DNA of 64,000 nt from JBBDIP01 sp040880305 (GCA_040880305.1 JBBDIP010000044.1:28276-92275), one strand, 5' to 3'; positions 1 through 8,730 are shown, counted from the first letter of the stretch. Made by a program: numbers and translations. The notes: generated by a model not told the origin, from the sequence alone.

Positions 1-1
1 T

Positions 2-562
2 CATATGGACGTGCCCCTTTCCGATAAGGGCCGGAAACAGGCCGAACTGGTCGCCAAGGCGCTCCAGGACATCCACTTCGACGCAGTCTACACCAGCGAT
101 CTGTCGCGGGCCGCCGAGACCGCCCGGGCGATCATGAAATATCACGACTGCAGCCTGATTGCTGATCGAAGGCTGCGGGAGCTCCACGGCGGCGAGCTCC
201 AAGGCCTCACCCAGAAGCAGGTATCGCTGAACTACCCCGAATTCGACCGGGCGTTTTCGGCGGATCGCTACAATACCCGCCGCCCTGGGGGCGAATCCTT
301 CGCCGACCTCGACCAACGAGTGGCGAGGGCCATGGAGGATATCCAGCACTGGCACGCCGATCGCCCCGGCGGAGCGACCGTCGCAGTGGTGAGTCACGGT
401 GGGGCCATCCGCAGCATGCTGAAGACGACCGATCCTGATCCCCTGCTAATAGGGCGGGTCGTGGGCAACTGCACGATCTCGGTCTTGGAGTGCGATGGAA
501 GCACCTGGCAGACTGTGAAAGTTGGCGAGGGAGACCACCTCCTGTGCCAGGGGGAGGAGTGA
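2..562 (+). CDS. Histidine phosphatase family protein (5' end outside window)
   Basis: This is a phosphoglycerate-mutase-like histidine phosphatase whose start lies before the window. The first visible codons read HMDVPLSDKGRKQA, which in this family directly follows the RHG catalytic motif, so roughly 20 residues including the phospho-accepting histidine are missing here. Visible family signatures are the SRAAETA helix near codons 32-38 and the second catalytic histidine in VSHGGAIR near codon 130. Such enzymes dephosphorylate small metabolites such as alpha-ribazole phosphate or phosphoglycerate, and the substrate cannot be read from sequence. The stop is followed after three bases by the aminotransferase start, so the two were probably co-transcribed. 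Confidence 0.85.
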   Translation, partial: HMDVPLSDKGRKQAELVAKALQDIHFDAVYTSDLSRAAETARAIMKYHDCSLIADRRLRELHGGELQGLTQKQVSLNYPEFDRAFSADRYNTRRPGGESFADLDQRVARAMEDIQHWHADRPGGATVAVVSHGGAIRSMLKTTDPDPLLIGRVVGNCTISVLECDGSTWQTVKVGEGDHLLCQGEE

Positions 563-565
563 CGC

Positions 566-1898
566 ATGGCTGGCAGTCGCGAGTGGATTGACCGGGGCGA
601 CCGCCTCATATCGCCTGCGGCGCGAATCCCTTACTATCCTCTTGTCGTGAAATCGGGGCACGGCGCGACCATTGAGGACTCGGATGGCCATACCTATCTG
701 GACTTCCTCTCGGCGGCCTGCATCTGCAACACGGGGCACAGCCATCCCAAGGTAGTTGAGGCCGTAAAGAAGCAGGCAGACAAGCTTTTGCACTACAACT
801 TGGCCTACGCGTACACCGAGGAAGCGGTCGAACTGGCCGAGGAACTCTGCCGCATATCCCCCGGCTCATACCGGAAGAGAATTGCTTTCGGGCAGTGACG
901 CCAATGACTGCGCCATCAAACTGGTCAGGCAAGCCACACGGCGTCCTCTGGTCATCTCTTACCTGCGCTCCTACCACGGCGTGACGTACGGCGCGCTCTC
1001 TTTGTCGGCGGTGAGCCTGCCTATGAGGCAGTACATGGGCCCCACGCTCCCGGGCGTGTTCCACGCCCCCTACCCTGACTGCTACAGGTGCCAGTTTGGC
1101 GGCAAACCCGAGACTTGCGCTCTGGGGTGTCTGGCCGCGCTAACTAACCTATTCGAGACAACCTGCCCGCCGCAGGAAGTGGCGGGGATAATCATTGAGC
1201 CAATCCAAGGCGATTCCGGCATCATCGTGCCGCCGGACAGGTACATGGTCGGCCTTCGCAGTCTTTGCGACTCCCACGGCATCCTCCTGGTATCCGAGGA
1301 GGTCCAGAGCGGGTTCGGGAGGACAGGGCGCTGGTTTGCCATACAGAAGTGGCCGCTTGAACCTGACGTCACCGTGATGGGGAAGGCCATTGCGTCGGGC
1401 ATGCCGCTATCCGCGGTAGTCGGACGCGCGGAGCTATTTGAGGGCTGGGAGGCTCCAGGCCACGCCCTATCCACCAGCGCTAACCCCGTCTCGTGCGCCG
1501 CGTCCCTGGCGACCATCCGGGTTGTCGAGGAAGAAGGCCTGCTGCAGCGGGCGCGAGAGAGCGGAGAGTACCTCAAATCCGGTTTCGCCCACCTTGCGGA
1601 GCGTCACCGCCTGATCGGCGACGTCCGTGGAGAGGGGCTCATGCTCGGCGTAGACTTGGTCCTGGACAGGGATACCAGGCAGAGGGCCGCAAACGAGACC
1701 GCCAAGGTGGCGTTCGCCGCCTGGCAGCGTGGGCTCTTCATTACCTTCTTTTCCAGGTCGGTCCTGCGCATCGCGCCTCCGCTCGTGGTAACGAGATCCG
1801 AGATGGACAAGGCGCTGGAGATCCTCGACGAATCGCTGGCGGCAGTTGAAGAGGGTAAGGTCGATGACAGCGTGCTCAGCACAGTGAAAGGATGGTAG
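566..1898 (+). pseudogene. Class III PLP-dependent aminotransferase, frameshifted
   Basis: The gene is a class III (ornithine/GABA type) aminotransferase in two frames. Codons from the ATG at 566 run through SGYR-type N-terminal sequence to a TGA at 896-898. The continuation (SGSDANDCAIKLVRQATR) is in another frame from about 884. The PLP-binding lysine lies in VMGKAIASG near position 1381, and a cysteine-rich loop (CYRCQFGG, CALGC) lies near 1081-1130. At the break the sequence reads attg-ctttcggg-cagtgac. The family sequence FGLSGSDAN needs ctttcggg twice, so one 8-bp copy of a direct repeat is missing. Restoring it gives an open frame of 446 residues, a normal length. The lesion may be a true mutation or a read/assembly error. 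Confidence 0.85.
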
Positions 1899-1900
1899 GG

Positions 1901-1937
1901 GTGCCGAAAGGGTTCAAGGCAGTCCTCTTCGATCTTC
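1901..1937 (+). pseudogene. HAD-family hydrolase, N-terminal remnant
   Basis: Two bases after the aminotransferase stop, a GTG start with a purine-rich leader opens the peptide MPKGFKAVLFDL. This matches the start of HAD phosphatases, which continue with DGTL carrying the catalytic aspartates. Here the match stops after FDL, where the sequence runs straight into the antisense 3' end of the neighbouring glycosyltransferase; the frame then closes at 1972. What is seen is a 12-codon match; the reading that a HAD gene was deleted from its third catalytic-loop residue onward is inference. It would have been the third gene of the phosphatase-aminotransferase operon. Confidence 0.5.
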
Positions 1938-3788
1938 CTACACAGTTCTCTCTCTTGTCCTCGGCGTCTTGACCCAGTTCTTGGGCTCCTTGCCCAGCGC
2001 CTTGAGCACCAGCGCTGAGGTGAAAGGCACTGGGAACAGGAATGCGGCCAGAGGCAGGATCAAAAGGCCCACCAGGACTCCTGCTTGTCCCAGAAGCGTA
2101 TCGGGCTCGTGGGACCTGTCGAAGTACGGCCGGTAGCGGGCGAAGGCGTAGAACGTGAACGAGAAGTAGATGACCGAGAAGAACATGAGGAGCCAGCGCG
2201 CCGGAGCGGGGACCGCCGTCTCGTCCAGCATCTGCGAGTACTGGAGCACAAGCGCGATGGGGGGCACGAAGGTCGCCATCTGGTAGACGACCCACTCGAA
2301 CTGCCCCTTCAGGATAAGGTGGAAAAGCAGCTCGCGGCGCCGGTCCTCAGGGACGAACCTTGTATTAGCAACTTTGTCTACCACCTGGAGGTGGCCGGTC
2401 GCCCATCGTAGCCTCTGCCTGAAGAACGCCTTGTAGTTGGGCGGTGTCTGCTCGCTCGAAGGATAGGGGAGGTACTGCGGCCAGGCCCCTGTCTGGAGGT
2501 AGGCCCTGGTGCCGAACTCGAGGTCCTCAGTGAGACCGCCGTAGTCCCAGCCTCCAAGGCTCTCGAGCAGGCGCCGGTCCACGAAAAGATTGGTGCCGCC
2601 GACGAAAGGAAGGGTCCTGAACAGCCAGGGCAAGTACCAGTCGTGGGCCACGGCCTGGTATAGGCTGGCTATCCTGCAGAATAGCCCCATCTGGTAGAAG
2701 TTGCGGACCTGAAACACCGGGCCCTGGAAGATGCGCGCGTTCCCGGGGTCAAGCAACCGGCGGTAGGCGACGTAGGCTATGGCGTCCTGGTGCGGCCTGG
2801 ACTCGGCGTCGTAGAACCCGCACGCCTCGGACCTGGGATCCAGATAACGGAGGACCCAGTTGAGGGCACGTCCCTTGGTCGAGGGCACTGTATGCCCGGT
2901 CCTGCTGCCGTTCCACTTCCCGTCGTAGTCGTTGGGGACAATGATGTGCTTGACCTGGGGCTTGTCCTCATCGGGCTCCGCCAGGATCCTATCCAGGACC
3001 TCCTGGGTGGTGGGATGCAGCCTCACCAGGGCGTCCATCATCTCGCCGTTGAAACGCTCCTTGCCCACTATCCGCAACTTGCCTGCGGCCTCCAGGCGGA
3101 TGGCCTCAATGGCGTCAAGAGAGAAGTCGGGCAGGAGCGCCGCCCGTAGCCAATCTCGACCCTTTTGGCCGGCGGGCTCCTCCCAATGTATCAGCGTCTG
3201 GTACAGAGCGAACACGTTGTTGACCAGCGAACCCAGGTCGGGCGCCGACGACAGGATCTCCGCAGCCAATCTGGGGTCTTCCTCTGCTGTCCTGCAAAGC
3301 TCGAAGACGCGGTTCGCGTCGGAGACGGGCGAGCACAGGTAGGCGAGGGCGTAGAGCAGGATTGAGCGGTACTGCTCATCCTCATCGGCTTCAGCAGGAC
3401 CTGCCTCAGGCGACGTCCTGCCCGCGATAGCCCGTCGAAGCCTGGATATGACCTTCTTCCTCACGGTCCTGGCCCTAATCACTTCTTTCTCGTCGGTGAC
3501 GACCAGGACCTCGAAACGGTCTTTCGGGTACTGCAGTCCGGATATGTGCCGGACGGTGTTCTCGATGACGTCAGATTCATCCCTTGCAGGGATAATGATA
3601 CTGACGAAGGGGACTTCCCGGCCCATGACCGTGCACAGGTCTTCAATCACTGGAGTGGAGAGGACGGGGCGCTTCTGCCAGAAGTTTTTCTGCGTGTATC
3701 TTCTCCAAACGTAGAAACGCAGGAAAAGGATGAAGAAGACGATGTAGACGGAATAGACGAACAAGTAAAGCGCGCGTGGTACACTCAA
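1938..3788 (-). CDS. Membrane GT2 glycosyltransferase with large insertion
   Basis: This is an integral-membrane family 2 glycosyltransferase of the cellulose/hyaluronan synthase type, expected to transfer sugar from a nucleotide donor at the cytoplasmic membrane. An N-terminal membrane helix (YLFVYSVYIVFFILFLRF) is followed by the nucleotide-sugar entry motif VSIIIPARDES, a DxD-like YDAESRP, the acceptor-site TEDLEFG and the QRLRW motif typical of processive enzymes. Several C-terminal membrane helices follow. Between the first beta-strand region (VVTDEKE) and KHIIVPND lies an extra helical stretch of roughly 190 residues absent from ordinary GT2 domains. I place the start at TTG 3788, eight bases after GGAGG and just downstream of a good promoter. 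The frame is open further upstream to 3872, but that would put the promoter inside the gene. Confidence 0.85.
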   Translation of the reverse strand: MSVPRALYLFVYSVYIVFFILFLRFYVWRRYTQKNFWQKRPVLSTPVIEDLCTVMGREVPFVSIIIPARDESDVIENTVRHISGLQYPKDRFEVLVVTDEKEVIRARTVRKKVISRLRRAIAGRTSPEAGPAEADEDEQYRSILLYALAYLCSPVSDANRVFELCRTAEEDPRLAAEILSSAPDLGSLVNNVFALYQTLIHWEEPAGQKGRDWLRAALLPDFSLDAIEAIRLEAAGKLRIVGKERFNGEMMDALVRLHPTTQEVLDRILAEPDEDKPQVKHIIVPNDYDGKWNGSRTGHTVPSTKGRALNWVLRYLDPRSEACGFYDAESRPHQDAIAYVAYRRLLDPGNARIFQGPVFQVRNFYQMGLFCRIASLYQAVAHDWYLPWLFRTLPFVGGTNLFVDRRLLESLGGWDYGGLTEDLEFGTRAYLQTGAWPQYLPYPSSEQTPPNYKAFFRQRLRWATGHLQVVDKVANTRFVPEDRRRELLFHLILKGQFEWVVYQMATFVPPIALVLQYSQMLDETAVPAPARWLLMFFSVIYFSFTFYAFARYRPYFDRSHEPDTLLGQAGVLVGLLILPLAAFLFPVPFTSALVLKALGKEPKNWVKTPRTRERTV

Positions 3789-3816
3789 GCCGAACCCCTC
3801 CCCTAAAGACCAATCA

Positions 3817-3844
3817 AATATAACCTCAGTTGCCGAGATGTCAA
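3817..3844 (-). promoter_or_regulatory. Sigma-A-like promoter for the GT2 gene
   Basis: On the minus strand TTGACA (3844-3839) is separated by 16 bases from TATATT (3822-3817). The predicted transcript would start near 3809, leaving a short leader that contains GGGGAGGGG before the TTG start at 3788. The -35 hexamer is a perfect consensus match. Confidence 0.6.
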
Positions 3845-3858
3845 GTTGTGTCCTAATC

Positions 3859-4427
3859 CTAAGGGGCGCCACGCAGGCGCCCCTTCCTTCCGGTCCCGGT
3901 AAAGGATGTCCCTAGTGCTGTCTCATAGTAATCGAACCATGCAAGCATTCTCCGGAAACGGTCGATACGGTGCAAAGGCCTGCGCAAGCCGTGAAATTCC
4001 TCCGGATACCGCACCATGACAGCGGTCTTGCCCAGCCGTCGAGTTCCTGCCCGTCCCGCGCCGTGTAGCTGAACTTCTCGGCCGCGCCCGTCGCCAGTGT
4101 TTCCATGAACTCGTCGTTTGTCGAGGTCAGCCTCTTCTCCACGCCATCCTTAAGGACGAACACATCCTCACGCGCAGCTGGGGTTGATGACCGGTACGCC
4201 AACACGCCGTCCATCACATCATAGCCCGAGATCGGGCGTCCGTGTCGCCGTCCCAGTTCAGGGAGGGTCCAGAGCCGCCGTACCTGGGCTCGGCCCCGGC
4301 CGGCCTGCCTGTCGAGGTGGGCGGTCAGGTTGACTGAGTCCTTCACTGTGAAGGGGACAGGAGAACCCGCGTCCCCAGAACATTTGAGGTTGAAAACGTC
4401 TTCGGCAGTAAAAGGACGTCTGGTCAA
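3859..4427 (-). pseudogene. S9 (acylaminoacyl) peptidase, decayed remnant
   Basis: Three blocks typical of prolyl-oligopeptidase family S9 enzymes lie in order, but in different frames and with most of the gene missing. The N-terminus begins at TTG 4427 (MTRRPFTAEDVFNLKC) after a strong GAGGAGG site. A middle block carries GYDVMDGVLAYRSS and EKFSYTARDGQELDGW. The C-terminal block, after a frameshift near 4020, reads VMVRYPEEFHGLRRPLHRID and then RMLAWFDYY, closing at 3859-3861. The family is normally about 2 kb and only 569 bases remain. The catalytic serine and aspartate region is absent; the histidine of FHGLRRP survives. A GC-rich inverted repeat (3862-3883) lies at the 3' end. The gene cannot encode an active peptidase. 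Confidence 0.75.
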
Positions 4428-4612
4428 ACCCTTTCCTCCTCGATATGCTAGACTCGGGTTCTACGGGCTGCGAAAACTTCGATAGCCGTGGTGGACACAC
4501 ATTCAGGCGTCGCGGCGCGGATGCAGGAAATCCCCGCTCGCATCGCCAATGAACTTGAATTGGGATCACGCCGGCTGGTTTAGGTCCAGGCGGCCCTGGG
4601 GGTAGACCTTTA

Positions 4613-6253
4613 ATGAAGGAACTTATCTTCGGCCTTATCGGCGGCACGGCTCTACTCATGTACGGTGTGAACAAGATGGGCGAGGGCCTGGAGAAGGCCT
4701 CGGGCGAGATGATGCGCAAGATCCTCACAGTGCTTACGGGAAGGGTCTGGAGCGCGTTCCTCGTGGGCACTTTCCTCACCGCACTGGTGCAGAGCAGCAC
4801 GGCCATCACCGTATTGACCGTGGGCTTCGTGAACGCTGGGCTCATGAAGCTGCCGCAAGCGATCGGCATCATATACGGCGCAAACATCGGAACAACCATC
4901 ACCGCCCAACTAATGGCGTTCAGCTTCCATTTCAAGCTGACCGACATCGCTCTCCCGGTCCTTGGGATAGGCTTCGCCATCAGTTTCCTGCCAAAAAACA
5001 GGACGCTCCGCAACGTCGGAGACGCCATCATGGGATTCGGCATGATGTTCCTGGGTCTCAAGATACTAAACTCGGGCGTGCCCTTCATGCAGAGCGACCC
5101 CACCCTCCGCAGTTTCTTCCTCAAATACGCGTCCGTCCCGGTGGTGGCCATCCTACTGGGAATCGTGGCCACGGCGGCGGTCCACAGCAGCGCCGCGACG
5201 GTTGGCCTGGTTATGGTGCTTGGGCAGGCCGGACTCATCGACCTCAGGGCCGCCATCTGCATCATGTTCGGTGACAACATTGGCACGTGCATCACTGCCC
5301 AGCTGGCCAGCGTCCAGGGCAACATACACGCGAGGCGCACCGCCTGGGCCCATACCCTCTACAACATCATAGGCGTGGTGATCGCCTGGTTCGCCCTGCC
5401 GTGGTTCGTGGATCTGATCGCGGTCGCCACCGACTACCTGCAGCCCAGCGGAGGGATCGCCGCGCAGATCGCAAACTCCCACACTCTGTTTAACGTCCTG
5501 TCGGCGGTCGTGTTTCTGCCGATAACCGGACACTACGTGAGATTCCTGGAGACAGTCATCCACGGCAAAGAGGAGGACCAGGAGGTCACCCCGGTCTTCA
5601 CAGACAAGCTGCTGTTGGACACGCCTGTTGCGGCCATGAAGGCGACCGTGCTGGAGGTTGCCAGGACTGCCGGCATCGCCAGGCGAATGCTCGATGGGGT
5701 CATGCAGGGGTTTTACAATAACGACGTCGACAGGCTCGAGAAGGCTGAGCGGAACGAGCAGACTCTCAACGACATCCAGAAGCAGGTAACGCAGTATATC
5801 GTGGAGATCTCCAGAAGACCCCTCAACCATTTCGAGTCGGCCGCGGTGCCGCTTCTGATCTCGGGCATCAACAACGTGGAACGCATAGGCGACCACTCTC
5901 TCAGCCTCTCTTTGCTGGCCCACGAGAAGATGGACAAAAACCTTGTCTTCAGCAAAGTAGCTTTGGATGACCTAAGGGGATTGCAGAGCATTATCTTCGA
6001 GATGTTTGACCGCACTATCAGTATCCTGGAGACGCGAGAGGGCTCGGGAGTCGCTGAAGTCAGCGCCATGGAGACGAAGATCGACGAGCTCTCCAGGCGG
6101 ATACAGGCGGGACACGCCAGGAGGTTGGAGGAGGGAAAGTGCACGGTGGAGTCGGGCCTTATCTTCCTCGACGTCGTCAACTACCTGGAGAGGATCGCCG
6201 ACCACATCTACAAGGTCTGCTCGCTGCTGGGTGACATAGCGAACGTGGTCTAG
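4613..6253 (+). CDS. Na+/phosphate cotransporter with PhoU-like domain
   Basis: A 546-residue NptA/YjbB-family protein that imports or exports phosphate with sodium across the membrane. Two homologous membrane halves each carry the family's serine-rich signature: QSSTAITVLTVGF near residue 62 and HSSAATVGLVMVL near residue 194. From about residue 340 a soluble helical region with PhoU-like repeats begins (HFESAAVPLLISGINNVERIGD and a second VNYLERIADHIYKV). This domain is taken to regulate transport in the family. The ATG at 4613 follows TGGGGGT at a fair distance. A strong terminator 30 bases after the stop makes this a single-gene unit. Confidence 0.9.
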   Translation: MKELIFGLIGGTALLMYGVNKMGEGLEKASGEMMRKILTVLTGRVWSAFLVGTFLTALVQSSTAITVLTVGFVNAGLMKLPQAIGIIYGANIGTTITAQLMAFSFHFKLTDIALPVLGIGFAISFLPKNRTLRNVGDAIMGFGMMFLGLKILNSGVPFMQSDPTLRSFFLKYASVPVVAILLGIVATAAVHSSAATVGLVMVLGQAGLIDLRAAICIMFGDNIGTCITAQLASVQGNIHARRTAWAHTLYNIIGVVIAWFALPWFVDLIAVATDYLQPSGGIAAQIANSHTLFNVLSAVVFLPITGHYVRFLETVIHGKEEDQEVTPVFTDKLLLDTPVAAMKATVLEVARTAGIARRMLDGVMQGFYNNDVDRLEKAERNEQTLNDIQKQVTQYIVEISRRPLNHFESAAVPLLISGINNVERIGDHSLSLSLLAHEKMDKNLVFSKVALDDLRGLQSIIFEMFDRTISILETREGSGVAEVSAMETKIDELSRRIQAGHARRLEEGKCTVESGLIFLDVVNYLERIADHIYKVCSLLGDIANVV

Positions 6254-6283
6254 CCACGCATATCCCAGCCAAGCGAATCATGG

Positions 6284-6309
6284 GCCCTCCCGATGCGGGA
6301 GGGCTTTTT
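6284..6309 (+). terminator. Rho-independent terminator after the phosphate transporter
   Basis: An 8-bp perfect stem, GCCCTCCC (6284-6291) with GGGAGGGC (6297-6304), has a five-base loop and is followed by five Ts. Confidence 0.9.
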
Positions 6310-6350
6310 AGCGGGAGGAATCTAGCCTGGCTTGCAGAATAGCATATTAG

Positions 6351-6366
6351 TTGAACGAGTGCTCAA
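6351..6366 (+). promoter_or_regulatory. Putative ArsR/SmtB operator
   Basis: TTGAAC-GAGT-GCTCAA is an inverted repeat with one mismatch, lying 63 bases upstream of the ArsR-type gene. Its geometry resembles the TGAA...TTCA operators of SmtB/CadC proteins. No clear -35/-10 pair was found beside it, so binding by the adjacent regulator is inferred from position. Confidence 0.4.
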
Positions 6367-6428
6367 GTGTTTAAACGACACCCTGATAGGCAGTCTGGCC
6401 GAGGGAGAGGCGGAGGGGGCAGGAGACG

Positions 6429-6725
6429 GTGGACGAATGGCGTGAACCCAGCGGGATTGACTACGTTGTTTCGCTTTTCAAGGCAATGGCCGACCGGACC
6501 AGGCTGTCGCTGCTCTACACGATCTCGCAAAATGAGTGGTGCGTCCACGACTTGGCATCCCTTCTCGGGACCTCGGTATCCAACGTCAGCCATCACCTTC
6601 GCCTTCTTCGCGCCATGCGGCTGGTCAAGTGCCGCCGTGACGGGAAGCGGGCGCTGTACTCACTGGACGACGAGCACGTCCAAAGTCTCCTTACTGAGGC
6701 GTTCAAGCACGCGAGCCACAACTAG
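6429..6725 (+). CDS. ArsR/SmtB-family metal-responsive repressor
   Basis: A 98-residue winged-helix repressor (AMADRTRLSLL, then the recognition helix TSVSNVSHHLRLL). Its C-terminal helix contains D-x-H-(10)-H-x-x-H (DEH...HASH). This is the alpha-5 metal site of SmtB/CzrA, used for Zn, Co or Ni, and metal binding there releases the protein from DNA. The alpha-3 region has EWCVHDLA with only one cysteine rather than the paired cysteines of CadC, so the alpha-5 site is the likely sensor. The GTG start follows a GGAG-rich stretch. It lies 19 bases upstream of a Zn/Cd-type ATPase, giving the usual sensor-exporter pair. Confidence 0.88.
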   Translation: MDEWREPSGIDYVVSLFKAMADRTRLSLLYTISQNEWCVHDLASLLGTSVSNVSHHLRLLRAMRLVKCRRDGKRALYSLDDEHVQSLLTEAFKHASHN

Positions 6726-6744
6726 AGAGAGCGGGGCGGCCATC

Positions 6745-8730
6745 TTGGAGAAGCATGCGGGGCAAGAGCACCATGAGCATGAACATGATGAGCACGACCA
6801 CGACGAACACCAACATGAGGGGCACGATCATCACGGCCACGTCCACGACAAGGTGGAGCTGACCGAAGAACACGAGCACGGTGGCTCGGTTGCGCCTGTG
6901 CTGGTGGGAGCGGCCGGGATCGCTCTGGGGTTCTCGCTTCAACGTATGGGCGTCTCGTGGTTCTGGGTCAGTTACCTAGTTGGGGCACTAATCGCGGGAT
7001 ATCCTGTGGCCAAGGAGGGCCTCCAGGCCCTCATAGCAGGCGCGGGAGCCGATATCAATCTGCTCACCTCGGTCGCCGGGGTAGGGGCGCTTGCTCTAGG
7101 GGAGTGGGCTGAGGCTGCGGCGGTGCTCACCCTGTTTTCGGTAGGCGAATACCTGGAAGAGCGGGCATCCGTCAGGGCAAGGAAGTCCATTGGCGAGTTG
7201 ATGGATCTCTCGCCCAGGACGGCGCGGGTGAAGCGCGGAGATGAACTGGTCGAAATAGCGGCTGAGGAAGTCGAGCCCGGCGAAGTGGTGGTCGTGTTCC
7301 CGGGCGACCGGATACCTGTGGACGGCAGTGTCCAGAAGGGCGAATCCGCCGTTAACCAGGCACCGATAACCGGCGAATCCGTTCCGGTCGACAAGGGTCC
7401 GGACGACCAGGTGTACGCCGGCAGTATCAACGGCGAAGGCGCCCTGGAAGTGCTATCTACCAGGACTGCCGAGGATACCACCATCGCGAGGATAGTGTCG
7501 ATGGTTGAGGACGCCCAGTCCAAGAAGGCAAAGTCCCAGCGGCTGGTGGACTCGTTCGCCCGCTATTGGACCCCTGCCATGATAGGTCTCTCAGTCTTGG
7601 TTGGAGTTGGAGCGCCGTTGCTCCTGAGGGTCCCGTTCCGCCCCTGGGTGTACCGCGCTCTTACTGTGCTGATCGTGTCCTGCCCGTGCTCACTTGTGAT
7701 CTCCACTCCCGTCACGGTCGTGGCGGCTATCGCGCGCGCAGCCAGGAACGGGGTGCTGGTGAAGGGCGGCATCCACCTGGAGGACCTGGGACGCGTCCGG
7801 GCAGTCGCATTTGACAAGACCGGCACCCTGACCCAGGGGCGGATCGTGGTCCAACAGGTCGTCCCGGCACCCGGCGTCTCCGAGGACGAGGTAATCCGGC
7901 TGGCGGCGTCGGTCGAGGCAAGATCGGAGCACCCGCTGGCCAAGGCTGTCCTCAACCTGGCCAGTCAGAGGGGCGTCTCCTTTACGGCGGGCGAGCATTT
8001 TGCGTCTATCAAGGGCAAAGGCGCCAAGGCAAGAGTAGTCGACCGCAATGTCTATGTCGGCAACCCGCTCTTGTTCAGCGAGATCGATGTGGACATCCCG
8101 GCGGCCATGAAGGACCGGGCGGCGTCGTTGCGCCAGGAGGGGCAAACGGTTGTCTTCGTGGGCAGCGGTAATTCGCTCTCAGGCTTTATCGGGCTTACGG
8201 ACGCGATCCGCGAGGAGTCTGTGGCCGCGCTGGGTCGCTTGCAGGAAATGGGGGTCAGCGTCACCATGCTGACTGGGGACGAGGAGGCTACCGCTCGCGC
8301 CGTCGCGGCGCGGACCGGCGTCCGCTCATTTCGCGCGGGCCTGCTTCCTGGCGACAAGCAGGCAGCGATAGCCGGCATGCGAGAAGAATTCGGGACTGTC
8401 GCCATGGTGGGTGACGGCATCAACGACGCGCCATCCTTGGCAGCGGCGGACGTGGGCATAGCGATGGGGCACGGCGCCGATGTGGCGCTGGAGACGGCCG
8501 ACGTTGCCCTTCTCACTAATGACCTGGAGAAAGTGGCGTGGTCGATCAGTTTGGGGCGCAGATCCCGGGGGCTCATACTTCAGAACGTCGCGTTCTCTGT
8601 CGCTCTCAAGATGGCGGCGCTGATCGCGGTGCTAGGCGGCGTGCTCCCGCTCTGGCTTGCGGTCTTGGCGGATTCGGGCGCTGCAGTGCTGGTTACGCTC
8701 AACGGCCTTCGAGTGCTGGCGCACAAGTAG
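6745..8730 (+). CDS. P1B-type ATPase, Zn2+/Cd2+/Pb2+ exporter
   Basis: A 661-residue heavy-metal P-type ATPase that should export divalent soft metals. It opens with a histidine-rich tail (some 15 His in the first 45 residues, alternating with Asp/Glu), in place of the usual HMA CxxC domain. The membrane metal site is SCPCSLVIS (CPC), the phosphorylation site DKTGTLTQG, the nucleotide-domain SEHPLAKAV and the hinge GDGINDAP; all are intact. The C-terminal helices and a CPC followed by S-x-P are typical of the Zn/Cd subgroup. I start it at TTG 6745, just after the ArsR stop. The frame is open further upstream, but that sequence is the ArsR gene read in another frame. Confidence 0.88.
   Translation: MEKHAGQEHHEHEHDEHDHDEHQHEGHDHHGHVHDKVELTEEHEHGGSVAPVLVGAAGIALGFSLQRMGVSWFWVSYLVGALIAGYPVAKEGLQALIAGAGADINLLTSVAGVGALALGEWAEAAAVLTLFSVGEYLEERASVRARKSIGELMDLSPRTARVKRGDELVEIAAEEVEPGEVVVVFPGDRIPVDGSVQKGESAVNQAPITGESVPVDKGPDDQVYAGSINGEGALEVLSTRTAEDTTIARIVSMVEDAQSKKAKSQRLVDSFARYWTPAMIGLSVLVGVGAPLLLRVPFRPWVYRALTVLIVSCPCSLVISTPVTVVAAIARAARNGVLVKGGIHLEDLGRVRAVAFDKTGTLTQGRIVVQQVVPAPGVSEDEVIRLAASVEARSEHPLAKAVLNLASQRGVSFTAGEHFASIKGKGAKARVVDRNVYVGNPLLFSEIDVDIPAAMKDRAASLRQEGQTVVFVGSGNSLSGFIGLTDAIREESVAALGRLQEMGVSVTMLTGDEEATARAVAARTGVRSFRAGLLPGDKQAAIAGMREEFGTVAMVGDGINDAPSLAAADVGIAMGHGADVALETADVALLTNDLEKVAWSISLGRRSRGLILQNVAFSVALKMAALIAVLGGVLPLWLAVLADSGAAVLVTLNGLRVLAHK

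Noticed and set aside
3862..3883. GC-rich inverted repeat as a strong terminator for the S9 remnant
   Set aside because: The stem is good but neither strand has a T-run after it, so it is mentioned only as part of the remnant.
4428..4612. Plus-strand peptide fragment between the S9 remnant and the phosphate transporter
   Set aside because: An open stretch ends at a TAG near 4582, but it matches no family I recognise and has no start or ribosome site; I see nothing else in this gap.
4258..5340. Long open frame (360 codons) on the minus strand across the phosphate transporter
   Set aside because: It is antisense to a well-conserved membrane transporter, has no family resemblance, and its composition is that of a shadow frame in GC-rich DNA.
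6367..6744. In-frame upstream extension of the P1B ATPase
   Set aside because: This stretch is the ArsR gene and its leader read in another frame; the ATPase family sequence starts at the histidine tail.
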